From positions 1,736,001-1,800,000 of the forward strand of contig JAMWFC010000082.1 in the NCBI GenBank assembly GCA_027475525.1: a stretch of DNA of 64,000 bases. The letters are read 5' to 3'. The notes beneath the pieces were generated by a model. That model ran no database searches. It saw only the letters and a program-made list of their open reading frames with translations, and was not told the origin of the DNA. This document shows positions 12,701 to 24,165 of the stretch, piece after piece. This DNA comes from Macrolepiota albuminosa (taxonomy: Eukaryota; Basidiomycota; Agaricomycetes; Agaricales; Agaricaceae). Every line of letters starts with the position of its first letter. The stretch's first letter is position 1. Made by a program: the position numbers and the translations under genes.

Positions 12701-14495
12701 GTTTATGTCCATATAGCTTGAGAGAATCATACATGTGTTGTAGTGCAAGCACAAATGTAGAATGAAATTTTGTAGCAACAAGGTTGCATACACAAATCTC
12801 ACCCTTCTCATTTGTAATTGTAAGTAGTGCAGTGAATACTTGCACACCATCAACTTTAGTGATATGTTTTGCAAGCTAATACATATTATACTTAGTAATA
12901 TGAATTATTTAAGTGGCAACGGTGATAACATACCTTGAAACTATGGTCAATTGCACAAATTTCTGCTGTAAGCATAGTGGTATGCTAATTGAAGTCTTGC
13001 TTATGATTACTAATCATATTATCATATATATCTTGCAAGCACTGAGAGCTTGGAATGAAGCTATAAAACCCATCAGGAGACTTGTCAGGCCTTGAACTTC
13101 CTTGCAAAGAGAGGGGTAGAGTGGAGTGATCCAGAAGCTGGAGCAAGGGCCTGTAGATATAAGAGCTGTAGATGGTCATAATTCTTCAGATGCTGAACAA
13201 AAAGTGTGTTTGAAAATTGTTTGGCACCCATTTCATGTGAAAAGCATGTCCGCATAAATTGAAAAGCTTCTCATGACATCCCACTTTGCTATGTTAACTA
13301 AGCAGGAAATTTGGCAACAAGAGAAGGGGGCAAAATACCCAATATATGAGGATCTCAACTTCAAAATGTGACACTATTTGGGACCTGACATTGAGGACAC
13401 CAATATCTATAAGCTATGATCCAAAATGCTGTGCCAAAATTAACAACATGACAAGGTCATGGTATATGACTGTGGCATTGAAGACAAGCTGTACATCCTG
13501 GATTTGGACACATGATACCATCAGATACAAGACACTTTGGGTCCCAAAGGAAAAATTTTGTGTCATATATTTTCTGAGGTGAAAGATTGTTGATGTCCTG
13601 AAAGATAAAAAAAGTCGAGGGTTTAGGGAACCAGAATGTCTGATGATTGCAATACAGAGGAGGAAGTCCATCAGAAGCATGGTTTGATGGTCCAGAATCA
13701 CAAATATGCTCATCAAGGATATTTTTGAGCCACATTGGAAGTGGACGAGGTGATACTTTTGAATTAAATCTAGATTCATCTTCATCACCATCATTTTCAT
13801 CATCATCTCTGATGCCCTCTTCAAGCAGTGATTCCTCTGAATTATCCTCAGCATTGTTGTCTAAAATCTGTGTCTCAGACAAATCTTCACTTGAAAGATT
13901 TAAAAGAGTGGAGTTATCAAGCTTGGATATATTATTGTTAACATCGGCAGCTGAGCTATTTGAATGAGTAGTTGGTCCATTCCTTGTCTGCCAATATGAA
14001 GGACCTGTTGCTTGTATACCTGAAACATACTTTGAATCATAGAAATCAGATAAGAGTATATATGCCAGTATATCAAAACTCACCAGATTGTCAATCCTAC
14101 TTCGTTCTTTTGGATTGCCAAAAAGAACTTTTTTTTTGGAGGTCTTCCACAGCGCTTTTTTTTGACTACCACTTCACCTTATGCCTTGGCAAGTTGCAGA
14201 GGCCCAGTGCCTTGTGGTCTTCCATGTCTCTTCAGGTTCTGTGGTGTATCAGTGAATGTGGCTTGACTATGATCATTGCTGCTATGCTGCACCATAGAAG
14301 ATGTGCCAGCTTGTCCAAATTCATGTGGCAAGCTGGAGAGTAATCTCAGACAGACAGTATAATAAATCTTTTTCAGTATACTCACCTAAGGATGGGCTCC
14401 ATGTATTTGTTCAAGGTATCGTAACTTTTTAGCATGCAAAGTTCTTCTGATCCAATAGGCACATCATAATTCACAAATTCATCATCGGTATCCAT
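9703..14495 (-). pseudogene. Decayed DUF6729 / 3'-5' exonuclease gene (mobile-element-like family)
   Basis: Successive minus-strand segments read as one split gene. It probably starts at the ATG at 14495. AT-hook-like motifs follow (KRHGRPQG near 14220, KKRCGRPPKKK near 14140). A DUF6729-like region lies at about 13760-13457 (DGLPPLYCNHQTFWFP, then FFLWDPKC with CPNPGC cysteines). A DEDD 3'-5' exonuclease block lies at 12845-12339 with GLDAEW (the DxE motif) and QTAVLQIA. A downstream region at 11756-11073 includes VFNMFYLPAAYGL and IFIWDQEDK. A repetitive Ser/Pro tail ends at 9703. Stops and frame changes between segments exceed what short introns explain. The family is expanded in Agaricomycete genomes and behaves like a dispersed gene. 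Its function is unknown, perhaps nucleic-acid processing. Confidence 0.6.
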
Positions 14496-15039
14496 ACAAA
14501 TTTGAAGCTCAAGTCAAAGTTTACTGTCAAGAAGTAAAGTGCTGTTGGCATAGACTCTGAAGTAAATATGATTGTCAGCATGTGTCATGTTTTCACGTTA
14601 CATGATGGTAATAATTTGTCATTTAACTGGAGTAAATAGACTGACATCTGGGGGCTAAGTTGTGTTTATATATTCAACTCTATGGTATTTCAGAGAGCCA
14701 AATGGGCCAGGAAAGAAGTGCTCTGACTGGTGGTGAAAGAAAGATGCCGGTCATGAAATCGCAAATCGTGAAATCAAAATCAAGAGTAGTAATTCCTGAT
14801 TTGGTTGCGAGAGTCTGTGCACAGAACACGTGCTGAATCTAGACTCTGCCAGAATCAGAATCAGTATCCGCCACTCCTATCAGTATTGAGCCTAAAAGAA
14901 CCCTTTCTCTTACTTACATAAGAGAGTCAGAGAAACAGAGGCAGCTTCCAGTGACATAGTCCAGCATGATTGAAAGTCGTAGATAGAAACAAAGCATTCT
15001 AATCGGTGGCAGTACTGTCGAGTAGTCCACTCTAGATAA

Positions 15040-15282
15040 GGCCCATAACCTGTTAGAACTTCAGCAGAGCAGCAGTATGTAGACCGTCATCTATGCCTAG
15101 AAAAACATGCAGTAAGTATTAATCCTTAGTAGGGTGTAAACGGAACTGTATTTTGTGTACCTAAAATAACATGTAGTAAGTATTAATCTAGGTACAAGCA
15201 TTATAAGTACGAGTCCATGTTGTAGTGTATATATGTTACATACCCTCAGTAGTGTGTAAACAGAACTGGGAGTACTACTATT
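15040..15282 (-). mobile_element. Copia LTR remnant with primer-binding site
   Basis: On the minus strand the sequence TTCTAACA is followed by GGTTATGGGCC at 15050-15040. This is the Copia-type primer site complementary to the anticodon region of initiator tRNA-Met. The LTR body to the right (15051-15282) contains a duplicated block around GTGTAAACGGAACTG and GTAAGTATTAATC, and it recurs at about 23975-24165. No Copia coding sequence follows the primer site. The right edge touches the inverted repeat of the pogo-like remnant. Confidence 0.6.
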
Positions 15283-15683
15283 GTTGGTTGGGAGTTTCAA
15301 AAATTTTACCAATTTGTAAATTAAGAGACATTGACAATACTCTATTTCAATCAGACTTCTGTAGTCGGTGCGATAAATTTCAAACAAGACACTCCCAGAC
15401 CAGATTTGAGAATGGTGGACATGTTGTTGTGTCAGGACGATGCCAGTAGGGCATGTTCCAAAAGTTGGGAGTTTCAAAACTTTTGTCACACATCATAACG
15501 CTGACTCATAGGGGAAATTTCAACTCCGCTACGGCAATTGAGCACATGGTCAAATTGCTTTTCCATCGCACTCCCATATTCAAAGAGTAAGTAGAGAAAT
15601 TATCAAGTATGCATAACTAAATATTGTCTTACAAAATTATACAGGTCAAGATTTGCAAGATACGAGATGGTGAGCGAAACAAA

Positions 15684-15740
15684 TGCGGTACATCGAAACA
15701 AACGCGGTACATTGAAACAAATGTGGTACATCTCAGGGTG
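15684..15740. repeat. Triple ~20-bp tandem repeat at the transposase truncation
   Basis: Three consecutive variants of GCGGTACATCGAAACAAA, the second with TTG for TCG and the third with GTGGTACATC. They mark the point where transposase similarity ends, so they may be the deletion junction or a sub-terminal repeat of the transposon. Confidence 0.7.
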
Positions 15741-16136
15741 ACGTCCAAGGAAATATCGAATCCAGGATTTACTTGGCTTCTTTCCACAAAGAGCTTCAGC
15801 CTTTCTTCGGATTGTTCGTTTGCTAAGTGGATGACCCGTGTCAGACAGAAACTTGATCCAATCAATAAGGACCTTTTCAGCCTCAAAAGAAAGGAGTTGT
15901 TGACTGGCATGAGCCTGGTGTGGAGGAATGTGTTTGCCAAGAAAGCGATTACGCAGAGTGTGATAAGGAAGGGCAATATGAGTGCGATCCAGAATTTCTT
16001 TGATAACTTTAGAGTAATTAGGCTTTGCCTCAGCATGGAGCAGGATGCATGCCTCCTGAATAAGCTTTTCAACTTCAGGACTGATGCTACTTTGCTGAGA
16101 AGAGGTCTTGACAGAAGCTTTGTGACGAGGAGGCAT
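15735..16136 (-). pseudogene. CENP-B/pogo-type transposase, N-terminal half only
   Basis: The reading frame starts at MPPRHKAS (ATG at 16136). It contains an N-terminal helix-turn-helix (IHYTLRNR-like: ALPYHTLRNRFLGKH, around residue 50) and the CENP-B-type DNA-binding half (LIDWIKFLSDTGHPLSKRTI, SWIRYFLGRHPE). In intact relatives the DDE endonuclease domain follows HPE. Here the similarity stops exactly at HPE, about residue 134, where three copies of a roughly 20-bp unit containing GGTACAT and GAAACAAA begin (15684-15740). The product would bind DNA at most and could not transpose by itself. Confidence 0.75.
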
Positions 16137-16529
16137 GAATACTTGATTAAACGAAACGCGACGCGACGCGTTGAGCGGACTTTGAATCAAATCAATAGTA
16201 AGTCACGCTCAAATACCTTGTTTCTTGTATCTCATGCCTCACACGTCAGGATGTTCTAAAATCGTGAAGATTACTTCTCTGAGAGGTCTATAAGACTCTT
16301 GGAGACTTTGGTACTGATTTGCTCACTGACACTTAATTCCGGAACCCTTTGAATACAATTTTCTCCATTTTCTATTCTTGTTGACTATATCGCAACATAG
16401 ATAGATGTGTATCCCTTCATTTTTGTGGTCAACTATGTTGTACTCCTATTGAACTAATATATCGCTTGAAAGATCAGTGGCTCCATGTCCACGATCTCTT
16501 AGTATTCTGGATTTTGAAACTCCCAACCC

Positions 16530-16934
16530 TTTTGAAAGCCATAACACGTGATAGTATGGCTATCGAGTCCTTGATATATGTGCCCTTTCGGACAAAGCAG
16601 ACGGTCATTGTGTCCCTGACAATGGTTCGTGGTACCCTTTCACACTACCAGTTCACATCATCACATTCGTGATGTCCCAACAATCTTCCATAGTCGTATC
16701 GTGGAATATAACTTAGACTCGCTGCGGGTGCTGAGGCTGTAAGGTGATACAGAGATGACAAAAGGTTTAGTTAGTGAGCTGGGGAAGGTATGCAGGGCTG
16801 ATAGAGAACACGTAGAAGGAAAATAATAAAGACACAATGTATGTGTGAATCTAACGGATTTCTGGCATAGGTAATAATGAATCAGGTCGTGAGTGAGTCT
16901 GGAGTGCAAGTGCGATTTCGAGTTCTTGCACGGC
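16530..16934. other. Intergenic, 3' flank of the SYLF gene
   Basis: No gene is recognised. This is CpG-containing host-type DNA between the pogo remnant and the SYLF gene stop codon. Confidence 0.5.
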
Positions 16935-17963
16935 TTAATGACCGTCAGCGTCAAATACGGTGTGGTGGTTTCCACGCCCGACGTTGATATGGCTGCCGTC
17001 AACAGCTGGCACGTATGACTCATCTGGTAGTCCAGTCTCATCTAGCCCCTCAGCAGCCTCAATGATCTCATACAATCGTGATGCGACTTCAGGAGGTGGA
17101 ACAAGACCAGTAAGGATGTCTTTGGCGGAGACCGGCGAACCATAAAAGTCGCGGTTGGCATCTTTGCGTTCGATGAGAACAGTCCCCTCGAGTGACATGC
17201 CTGCGAAGAGGCCTTAACAAGCAATGTGATATGTAAGTCAGTCCCGTTGGGTGATACGTGGAACGGAAATGACTGATACACGCACCCTTTGATTTAGAAT
17301 ATGAGAACATTGGTGCAGGGTGGGCAAGAGAAGCCTGTACACTGCCTCCGGTACCAATGGGACCGGCCGCTGCGCTGATATTTCCACCGATCGTCACATT
17401 ACCACCAATTGAGAATGCCTTAACTGCATCTTCGCTGTTAAGTACGATAACAAAGTCCGTAATGTCTGCACCAATCTGAAGACCCCATCCAAGGCCACCG
17501 GTAGCGATGCAGGAGGGTGCGGACCATGAACCGTCGGGAAGACGGGCGATGACAATTCCAGAGCCGGCCTTCCCTGAGAAGACGAATCCTGCTTTGATGA
17601 CTTGGAATATGGCTAGGCCTTTTGTCTATATTAGCAATCTTCAATCTGAAAAATGAATCTCGAGAGCCTACCTCGCGCACGTTGCAAGACAGCTTTCGGA
17701 ATCGAGTTGAGCGCCGACTCTGGACGTTCAGGATCGGCTGACACAGCAAGATTCAGTGATAGCTTAGGGTAAATATTACAAGATGCCTAACCTAGAAAAC
17801 TGTCCAAGATACCAGCAGCCTTATCTGCCTCTCCAGGAAGAGTGAATCCTTGCATTAGATCCCTCGAGCCACTGGCGACCTTGTGGGAGGTTGCTTGTGC
17901 GAACGCTGTTGCCTGAATGCCTGCTTTCTGCGCACCCTTCTTGAATTTTTCCAAGAAAGCCAT
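16935..17963 (-). CDS. SYLF-domain (Ysc84-like) lipid-binding protein
   Basis: Four exons (17963-17792, 17737-17672, 17618-17286, 17200-16935) join in frame to 278 residues with introns of 54, 53 and 85 nt, all GT-AG. The start MAFLEKFKKGAQKAG fits the family. The SYLF/Ysc84 actin-binding domain occupies roughly residues 55-220. It shows AGFVFSGKAGSGIV, a Gly-rich GGLGWGLQIGAD and DFVIVLNSEDAV, followed by GGNVTIGGNISAAAGP. SYLF proteins bind phosphoinositides and, in yeast Ysc84, actin at endocytic sites. The C-terminal SH3 domain of Ysc84 is absent, so this is the short SYLF-only form common in fungi. All domain motifs look intact. Confidence 0.9.
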
Positions 17964-19102
17964 GGTAACGGAAGTAGATGCGGAGGGTATGGGGTTGAAT
18001 TAGAAGTAGAGAACGAGATAGAGATGATTTCCCAGAATAGCTACGTCACACCCCACGTTCACAGCACGTGGAGGCACATCACAACAGGCGTCTGGAAGGA
18101 ATACCATGGTGCTCGCTATCTCAAAGTCCTGGTATGTTTCTTTCAGTCGGAAACTTTATAAATGTGCATGATTCTAATCTGCAATGTAGACTCCATTTCC
18201 GTTTGTAATGTGGTTGATTTTCTGACCTTGGTATATACGTTTGTGCCGAATGAATTCTATTTATGCCGCCGACAAGCCACTATGCAGGGCTAAGAGGCGG
18301 GGTAAAGTAAGTCTCGTACTCTACTCCGTTGGTATGTATTGTCGTTCGTTATACTTGTGCTCGTGAATTTTAGCGTTGTGAAGTAGAACTTTCCTCGCAT
18401 ACTTTGTGTGGCGTGTGTGGTAGCGTGGTCACAATCGCGAAGTACGTCAGGGGCTATGAGTATGGGATGCTTCCTCGGATCTTGGGTCGTCTCTTATGTT
18501 CTACCTGAGTCTTTGCGTACGCGGGGTGTCTCGACGTCCCGTGGTGTGTGTTCCTTGCCTTCCTTGCCCCTTCGTATGGTGACTACTTTCTTCGTCGTCT
18601 TCACTACTTCCTCAGTCTCCATCCCTTCCTCCGTTCCCTTCCCGTACTCCCTTCGTCTCATTCCCCTACCAGTCCTTCCGCTCCCTCTCTCCACCTGTCC
18701 ATTCGTCTCCACCATCTCCCCTCATCGTTTTCTTCGTCGTCTTCCTTCCGGATACGTTTGGTGCCCGTCTTCGTGAACGCTCCCGACTTCTCCAGAACTT
18801 CGCCATTGCTTCCAGCCCTTTTGTTGTTCCTAGGAATATACGTAGTTCCATTTGTCCTTTAGTTGGCGGAGCACATAGGTATAATGACCATATCATGACA
18901 TTGTGATCGAGTCAGTAACATCAAGAAGGAACAAGTGTAATTTTTGAGGTCCTGTGTAATTACTCATCCAAGAGTGGTCAAGCCGAAATGAGAATCAATT
19001 AACAGAGTCGACTTCTCCTGATTTCCCTTGTTTTGCTTATATCTTCAATGATACCACAATCGGTTTCAAAGTTGGCACAGAAGTAGTAGTCTACAAAAAT
19101 AA
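17964..19102. other. Intergenic; CT-rich block, no confident gene
   Basis: Pyrimidine-rich DNA at about 18530-18780 creates long open frames on both strands (plus 18408-18776; minus 18896-18666 and 18715-18494). The minus frames are Arg/Lys/Glu-rich low complexity without a recognisable domain, so none is called. The left part presumably holds the promoter of the SYLF gene, which starts at 17963 and runs left. Confidence 0.45.
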
Positions 19103-19999
19103 TCACAAGCTCTCCCGTGGAATGCTTTCCAAGTTCTTGTGCATGACTACGAGATTCGAGGGGTTCCTGACCTTGAACTCAGAGACACCCTTCTTCACAT
19201 GTTTCACATCATACATAGCACCAGCGATTGGATATCGAGGTCGAAAGGCCTGGCCCTACAATGTATAAACAGAGTAAGGTCAAGGAAATGCCACTGGTAA
19301 GCTGCACATACCCTTGGGGTTTTCGGCTTAGACGTGATGACAAATAACTCGCCTTGGGGCAGGACCACCCTATTGTAACTCGTGCTCTCCTTGATAGCGA
19401 CTATTGTACCAAGCTGCGCATAGTTAATCAGATTGTGAATCTCATTGAAGGGAGACTGTATTACTGGCAGTGGTTCATGCAGGTCGCAATCCAGCGGTAC
19501 CACAGGGACCAGATTGCAGTGTTTGCGGAGTTTTTCATTCGAGCAATTATCTTCCGTCAAATCATCGGAAATTCCTTCGTAGACCGTCAACTTCAATTTG
19601 CTTTCAATGCGATAGGCGGTATTGGCAGGATCCATCGGTTCATTAACGCCCTAGTGAGCAGAAGGAATTCAGGATGATGAGTGACCCTGAATCTTCCAAA
19701 ATGAAGATGATGAGCACGTACAGTGAGATTGACTGTCTGAGCATCAAAAACAATGACTTCGGAACCGACTGGGAGTTCCTGAGGATGTTTGACATCGATG
19801 CCAAAAAGGCTCTCAGAAAATTCAGTATCTTCGATTCTAACAAGGATGGGCTTGGTTGTCTTGCAGATAGTCCCATCCTATAAATTGGCCAGTGTACGTA
19901 TGCAGTCAGCCGCTGAATGTCTAGATACATATATGAAGAGTTATATCACCGGACCTTGTAGATATCAGTTTTGTTTTCTGGAGTCACCGGTCGTTTCAT
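19103..19999 (-). CDS. Hypothetical protein, 230 residues, four exons
   Basis: Exons 19999-19955, 19877-19722, 19650-19312 and 19255-19103 join in frame with GT-AG introns of 77, 71 and 56 nt. All three introns fall between codons (phase 0). The protein starts MKRPVTPENKTDIYK and ends in ESIPRESL. I recognise no domain, signal peptide or membrane segment. It looks soluble and mixed alpha/beta, with charged segments such as KHVKKGVSEFKV near the C-terminus. Consistent splicing with no stops supports a real gene. An additional upstream exon cannot be excluded, because the first exon is only 15 codons. Confidence 0.65.
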
Positions 20000-20289
20000 A
20001 GCGAGAACAGAAGGCTGGGTGAGAATAAGTGAATGTAGGGCGAGTCGTCTCCATATAGGCTTGAAGAGGTTCAACCGATAAAGATCAGTTTGACAGAACA
20101 GGATATCTTGTGCAATCCGGAGATAGTACACTCAGGAAAAAAATCCCATTGGACCTCAAGATGACATTTGTGATTTGTGATTTGACATGTGCCGTTAACC
20201 GGACCCCAGGTCATAATCACAACAGGACCACTATGTGACTAGCGCTGCAAGAGCGATGTTGGAACACGATGGTTTGGTTGAATACTGAT

Positions 20290-21720
20290 TAAGTAATTGT
20301 GACCGGATCATCCATGACTAGTTTGTTTGCTCTTTCCTTTTTTTTTATAGCGTTTGTAGTGGCTCGAGAGCCGACGCCCTTGGCGAGACTCTCGCACCCG
20401 CTAGGCTGCACACCTGGAATCAAAACCAGGTTCCGCTGGAGGGGCAGCTTCTTGATTTCTCCGCGAGGAAATGCATTTACGCACATGTGTGGGACTACCG
20501 GCCCTTGTCTTCAACTCATCCGACTCCGTTCCTCGAGCCAGGCCGACTACCCACTAAAACCCCGTCTTGCATCGCAACCTCTCGGTCCGACAATATGCTC
20601 AGGTCCACTATTCCTGTACCTTCCCAGGTTTCCACCACCAGTGGTTGGAGATTGCTTTCTTGCCAAGTTTCTTGTCCGTTAATTTGATGTCCAACTCGGC
20701 TCTGTTTGTAAGGACCTTGTTCCACCTACTTATAACTTTGAGTGGTGTGTATTGGTTGTCATTATTATTTATTACTCTTTCGCATCTTAAAGTCCATATG
20801 AAATGCGCTGCTTCTACCACCAAAATTTTGTGCAGTCGTGTTGGACCCGGTGAGGGGCGGCCCTCTCTGTCTTTGATACCTGTCAGAAGACAACTCAAAA
20901 CGGTGGGAATATCCTGTTTTGGTAGATCCTTCCCTGTTCTGTTCCTCCATACGTTTCTTATTTTCTCCAACACTACTTCCTGTCCTACGCAGGAGCATTC
21001 TGATATAATGTGATTTACATAGGGAGTCTATGCTGCGGTCGTGGCTACACGTGCCTCGTTTCTTAAGTTCCTGGTCCATAGATGTCTTGTCCAAATAGGA
21101 TCCCACTTTGTACGCATCATGCATTCACTTCCATAGGAAGACTCTTGTTGGTTTTGACAGGTCTTCATCTCAAATCTCTCACTCATGGGATCTGTCCACA
21201 GGAAATAAGATATAGGACAGGCGTGATTATTATTTCGGTACTCAACATTCTGACATGTGTAATCTTCCAATAACGGACTGTTCAGTGCCAGTATCTGACT
21301 TGGTTCGTCACAGATAAAACTTCTTAGTGATATGAAAGATATGTCCATCTGCAATATTTGTTCACATCGCCTCTTTTACTGCGTGATTGATTGGTGCATT
21401 GGGCAACAGGGTTGGGCACTATACTCATCATATCTCTCGCGCTAGATACTCTCACAAGGGTTGGGGAAGCACTGGACATTTCACACTTCATCGTATCAAT
21501 GAAACAAACGGACACATGTATGAGAACTTGACAATTATGAGGAATCACCATGAGGTTCAAGGTACCAGGGGATAATGTGTTTTGTCGCTGAAGCAACTAG
21601 TCTACGATGTAGCCGGCCGAGGCTTCCCCCCTTTTGCGTCAAATTTGTTGCTATGTGACTCAAACGGTTGATTGTCAGATGAACAAACACCCTGAAATCT
21701 TTTTTCAAAGTCTCGAGGAA
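20290..21720 (-). mobile_element. 3' fragment of a Tad-like non-LTR retrotransposon (LINE)
   Basis: The minus strand encodes a piece resembling the C-terminus of fungal Tad-type LINE ORF2, where the RNase H domain and tail lie. It shows a Cys-rich IISECSCVGQE block (about 21000), then AAHFIWTLRCERVI and a WNKVLTNRAELDIKLT stretch (20800-20650). The final part switches frame to LVVETWEG at about 20640, giving at least one frameshift. The short 3' region to 20290 reads CESLAKGVGSRATTN, a tail I associate with these elements. Reverse transcriptase and endonuclease are missing, so this is a typical 5'-truncated, dead copy. The boundaries are approximate. Confidence 0.65.
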
Positions 21721-21865
21721 TGACACTGCCAGGGATATCTGTGCAGCAAGTCTTTAAACGTATATTGGTGTTGAGGCTACAAGTGCCAGTATTGCCTCAC
21801 AACGTAGATACCGGTCACTCACGTGGCCATAGATTATTTTCACCCTCTGGCAGTCTCGTATTCCC

Positions 21866-21943
21866 CATCTGCTGAATACGAGACGCCAGGTGTGTATATT
21901 AATTACACTTACACTAATACATCTGCTGAATACGAGACGCCAG
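21866..21943. repeat. 24-bp direct repeat, two copies
   Basis: A unit beginning CATCTGCTGAATACGAGACG occurs at 21866-21889 and 21920-21943, period 54 bp. A partial inverted match (GGCAGTCTCGTATTC) lies just left at about 21849. Its function is unknown. It sits in the 3' intergenic space of the kinase-like gene. Confidence 0.85.
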
Positions 21944-22056
21944 ACCCTAGGCATAAGTCTAAACCCCGTCTGGCTAAAAGTCTAATACCCTGCGCGTAGT
22001 TAGCTGCAACAATTGGAGGATTCCAATGATAGATAATACTGAAACTTTAGAACATA

Positions 22057-23731
22057 TCATTCAAGGAACGTTCGATTAAGAATAGTCCACCCAAGGGAAA
22101 GAAACCGACTAATGCGGCGTATGTAGCTGACTGAGCGGAAAATCCAGGGATATAGACAAATCTCCCGAAGAATGCGAATGTGGCGCGGAACAGGAGGCTC
22201 GCGATAGGCTGCCCATTTTTCCACAAAAGCTGGGTCAAGGTGCTTCCAGCGATCATAGTAATCATATGCAATATATCGATGGTTTGACTCTGCTGCTAAA
22301 GATAATACATGCTTGGGTGTTAGAGGAACGACCTGTTCTTCAAAAAATTTCAGAGCTTCTGAAGCCTTAAATCGTCCTGCAATGTCACGAGTCGTCATCC
22401 GGTCAAAGAGGGGTGCTAGCATTGGGACGGTGCGCGTCATATGCTACAAAAAAGAGGAAACTCGCATCGATAGCGGACGGGTAACAGAGCACAAATTGAC
22501 TCACCTGGAATTCTTGACATAACATAACACCTAGCATTCCGACATCGAAGGCGAAAGGGTTGAAATCAAATTCTCCCTGCAACGTATCCCCTGGAATTTG
22601 ATCATACAGAGTGTCGAAGGAGATGTAGCTTGGAAGACGACATTCATCGAGGGACATTGAAGGTGGAAACATCGTGGATCCGTCAAAGTCATATAGAGCA
22701 TACGTCAATTTTCCTTGAGAACGTAGAGAGTGACGGTGATAGTTATTCAAATCAAAGCTGTCCCTGTGGACGTGATTAACGAGTATATTGTCCGTTTTGA
22801 TGTCCTATGGTAACGCATTCAGCATGAATCAAACTTTTGATGTCGAAAGACATACACCGTGAACAATTCGATGACTGTGAAGATAGGTTAGTCCCTACTG
22901 ACGGAGTCAAAATTTGTTCCAAACAAGATAGAGAAAAGGGACCTTTAGAAGGCAATGTATAAAATGAAAGACCTCCTCCAAGCTGTCGCAACGGGGTAAG
23001 AGCGGAGAACAACCCCATCTGGTTCTCAAGTTTAAACAAGCCGTATACTTGTAGCAATTGGAACATACCTGGGCATAACAGCCAGCCAGTGACCTTCGCA
23101 AGGAAGAACATCCAGAACTGGTATAACATGATGAAAATCATCTATTGAACGAGGCACTCCTTCACTATGAAGGTATTTCAGAACACGAAGCTCTTCGCTC
23201 CCATCTAAAATCGCCTTGACAGCCACATGGTGTCCTTGGGTATTCTGGGCGAAAGCAATGTTGCCCTGAAAAGTCCATGAGTACGATTCTGTTCAAAATA
23301 CTCGAGATACCCATCACGCACCCTGGTGCTTGTCTTTCCGTAGAGAGTTGGCAACGTCACGTTATCCTCCTTCGGTCCTGATCCTTCATGACTCGCATAG
23401 GGAAATGCACTCTCGTGGGGTCCTGCATTGGATGGATACATTCCAAGTGAGGGAAATCCATCCGAGGGACATCGAAGGTACAGAATGTAACCCTTTTCCA
23501 AGAACCACGATCGGATGCGTTCTGAGTCCCACCAAGCAATTCTTCTGCAAGCTAATTGGCGAAATCCGGGATCGTGGGGCCACAGTGAAGTTCGAAGGAC
23601 GGAGTCAAGGTCGTCGTACACAGGAGAATGAACACATAAAGAAGGGTCATCATTTTCCTGTGCGGTATACACCTAGGTAAGTGTAAAGAATTAAGTTGTA
23701 AAAAACAAAAACATGTAAGGCCGCTTACCAT
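22057..23731 (-). CDS. Atypical protein-kinase-like protein (Agaricomycete family)
   Basis: Exons supported by splice signals: ATG alone (23731-23729), 23672 to about 23300, about 23263-23069, 23018-22943, 22894-22856, 22804-22505 and 22443-22057. The N-terminal part has a conserved RRIAWWDSERIRSW region. The kinase-like fold follows with VAVKAI (candidate ATP-binding lysine), VIPVLDVLP, the catalytic-loop equivalent HRIVHGDIKTDN, a degenerate DFDGS in place of DFG and FDVGMLGVM of the F-helix. The C-terminus (RWKHLDPAFVEKWAAYREPP) is characteristic of the family. The HRD arginine is replaced by Gly and DFG by DFD, so activity is uncertain. The junction between exons 2 and 3 (about 23260-23320) does not join in frame with any GT-AG pair I could find. 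This means either an unusual intron or a small indel. Confidence 0.7.
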
Positions 23732-24165
23732 CGTTACTATGGTAACAAGGTCCAACTGGTGGTAACGACAGAGCTGGCAAACAAACTTAGAGCAGATTCG
23801 GAAAGAAGTCTGTGTAAAGTAAATATTTGACTCTAATTCAATTGTAATTTTCCCATCGAGAGACCTTACGTAATACGAATAACTGCAAAAACTTGTCCGC
23901 GGATTTGAGGGATCTTAGTCCGAAATATTGTGGATTTGAGTGTGTTGGAATCCAGGCAGATAGCAGCAATACACAAGGTGTGACCAACACCTAGATCAAT
24001 ACGTTGTAAGTAATAATCCTCAGAATGTATAAACGGAACTGTATTTTGTGTACCTAGATCAATACATTGTAAGTAATAATCTAGGCATGTGTGTTGTGGA
24101 TAGCTGTATGTAGTCTTGTTGTAATGCACCCTCAGAATGTATAAATGGAACTGAGAGTGCTTTCA
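23732..24165. repeat. Promoter flank of the kinase gene and an LTR fragment
   Basis: The right half (about 23975-24165) matches the Copia LTR remnant at 15051-15282. It has the same duplicated blocks (GTATAAACGGAACTGTATTT, GTAAGTAATAATC). It is a solo or truncated LTR copy. The part next to 23731 is the presumed promoter of the kinase-like gene. Confidence 0.55.

Larger units (their letters stand above)
15283..16529. mobile_element. Internally deleted pogo-class DNA transposon remnant
   Basis: GGTTGGGAGTTTCAAAA at about 15283 has its reverse complement TTTTGAAACTCCCAACC at about 16512, so these are candidate terminal inverted repeats about 1.2 kb apart. An additional direct copy of the motif lies at about 15466. 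The only coding content is the N-terminal half of a CENP-B/pogo-type transposase. The DDE domain is missing. I could not identify a clean TA target duplication. Confidence 0.5.

Noticed and set aside
18408..18776. 122-codon plus-strand frame in the CT-rich block
   Set aside because: Long frames on both strands are expected from pyrimidine-rich low-complexity DNA, and no domain is present.
20299..20682. Secreted protein with a hydrophobic N-terminus (plus strand)
   Set aside because: It overlaps the 3' end of the LINE fragment on the other strand and has no splice or family support.
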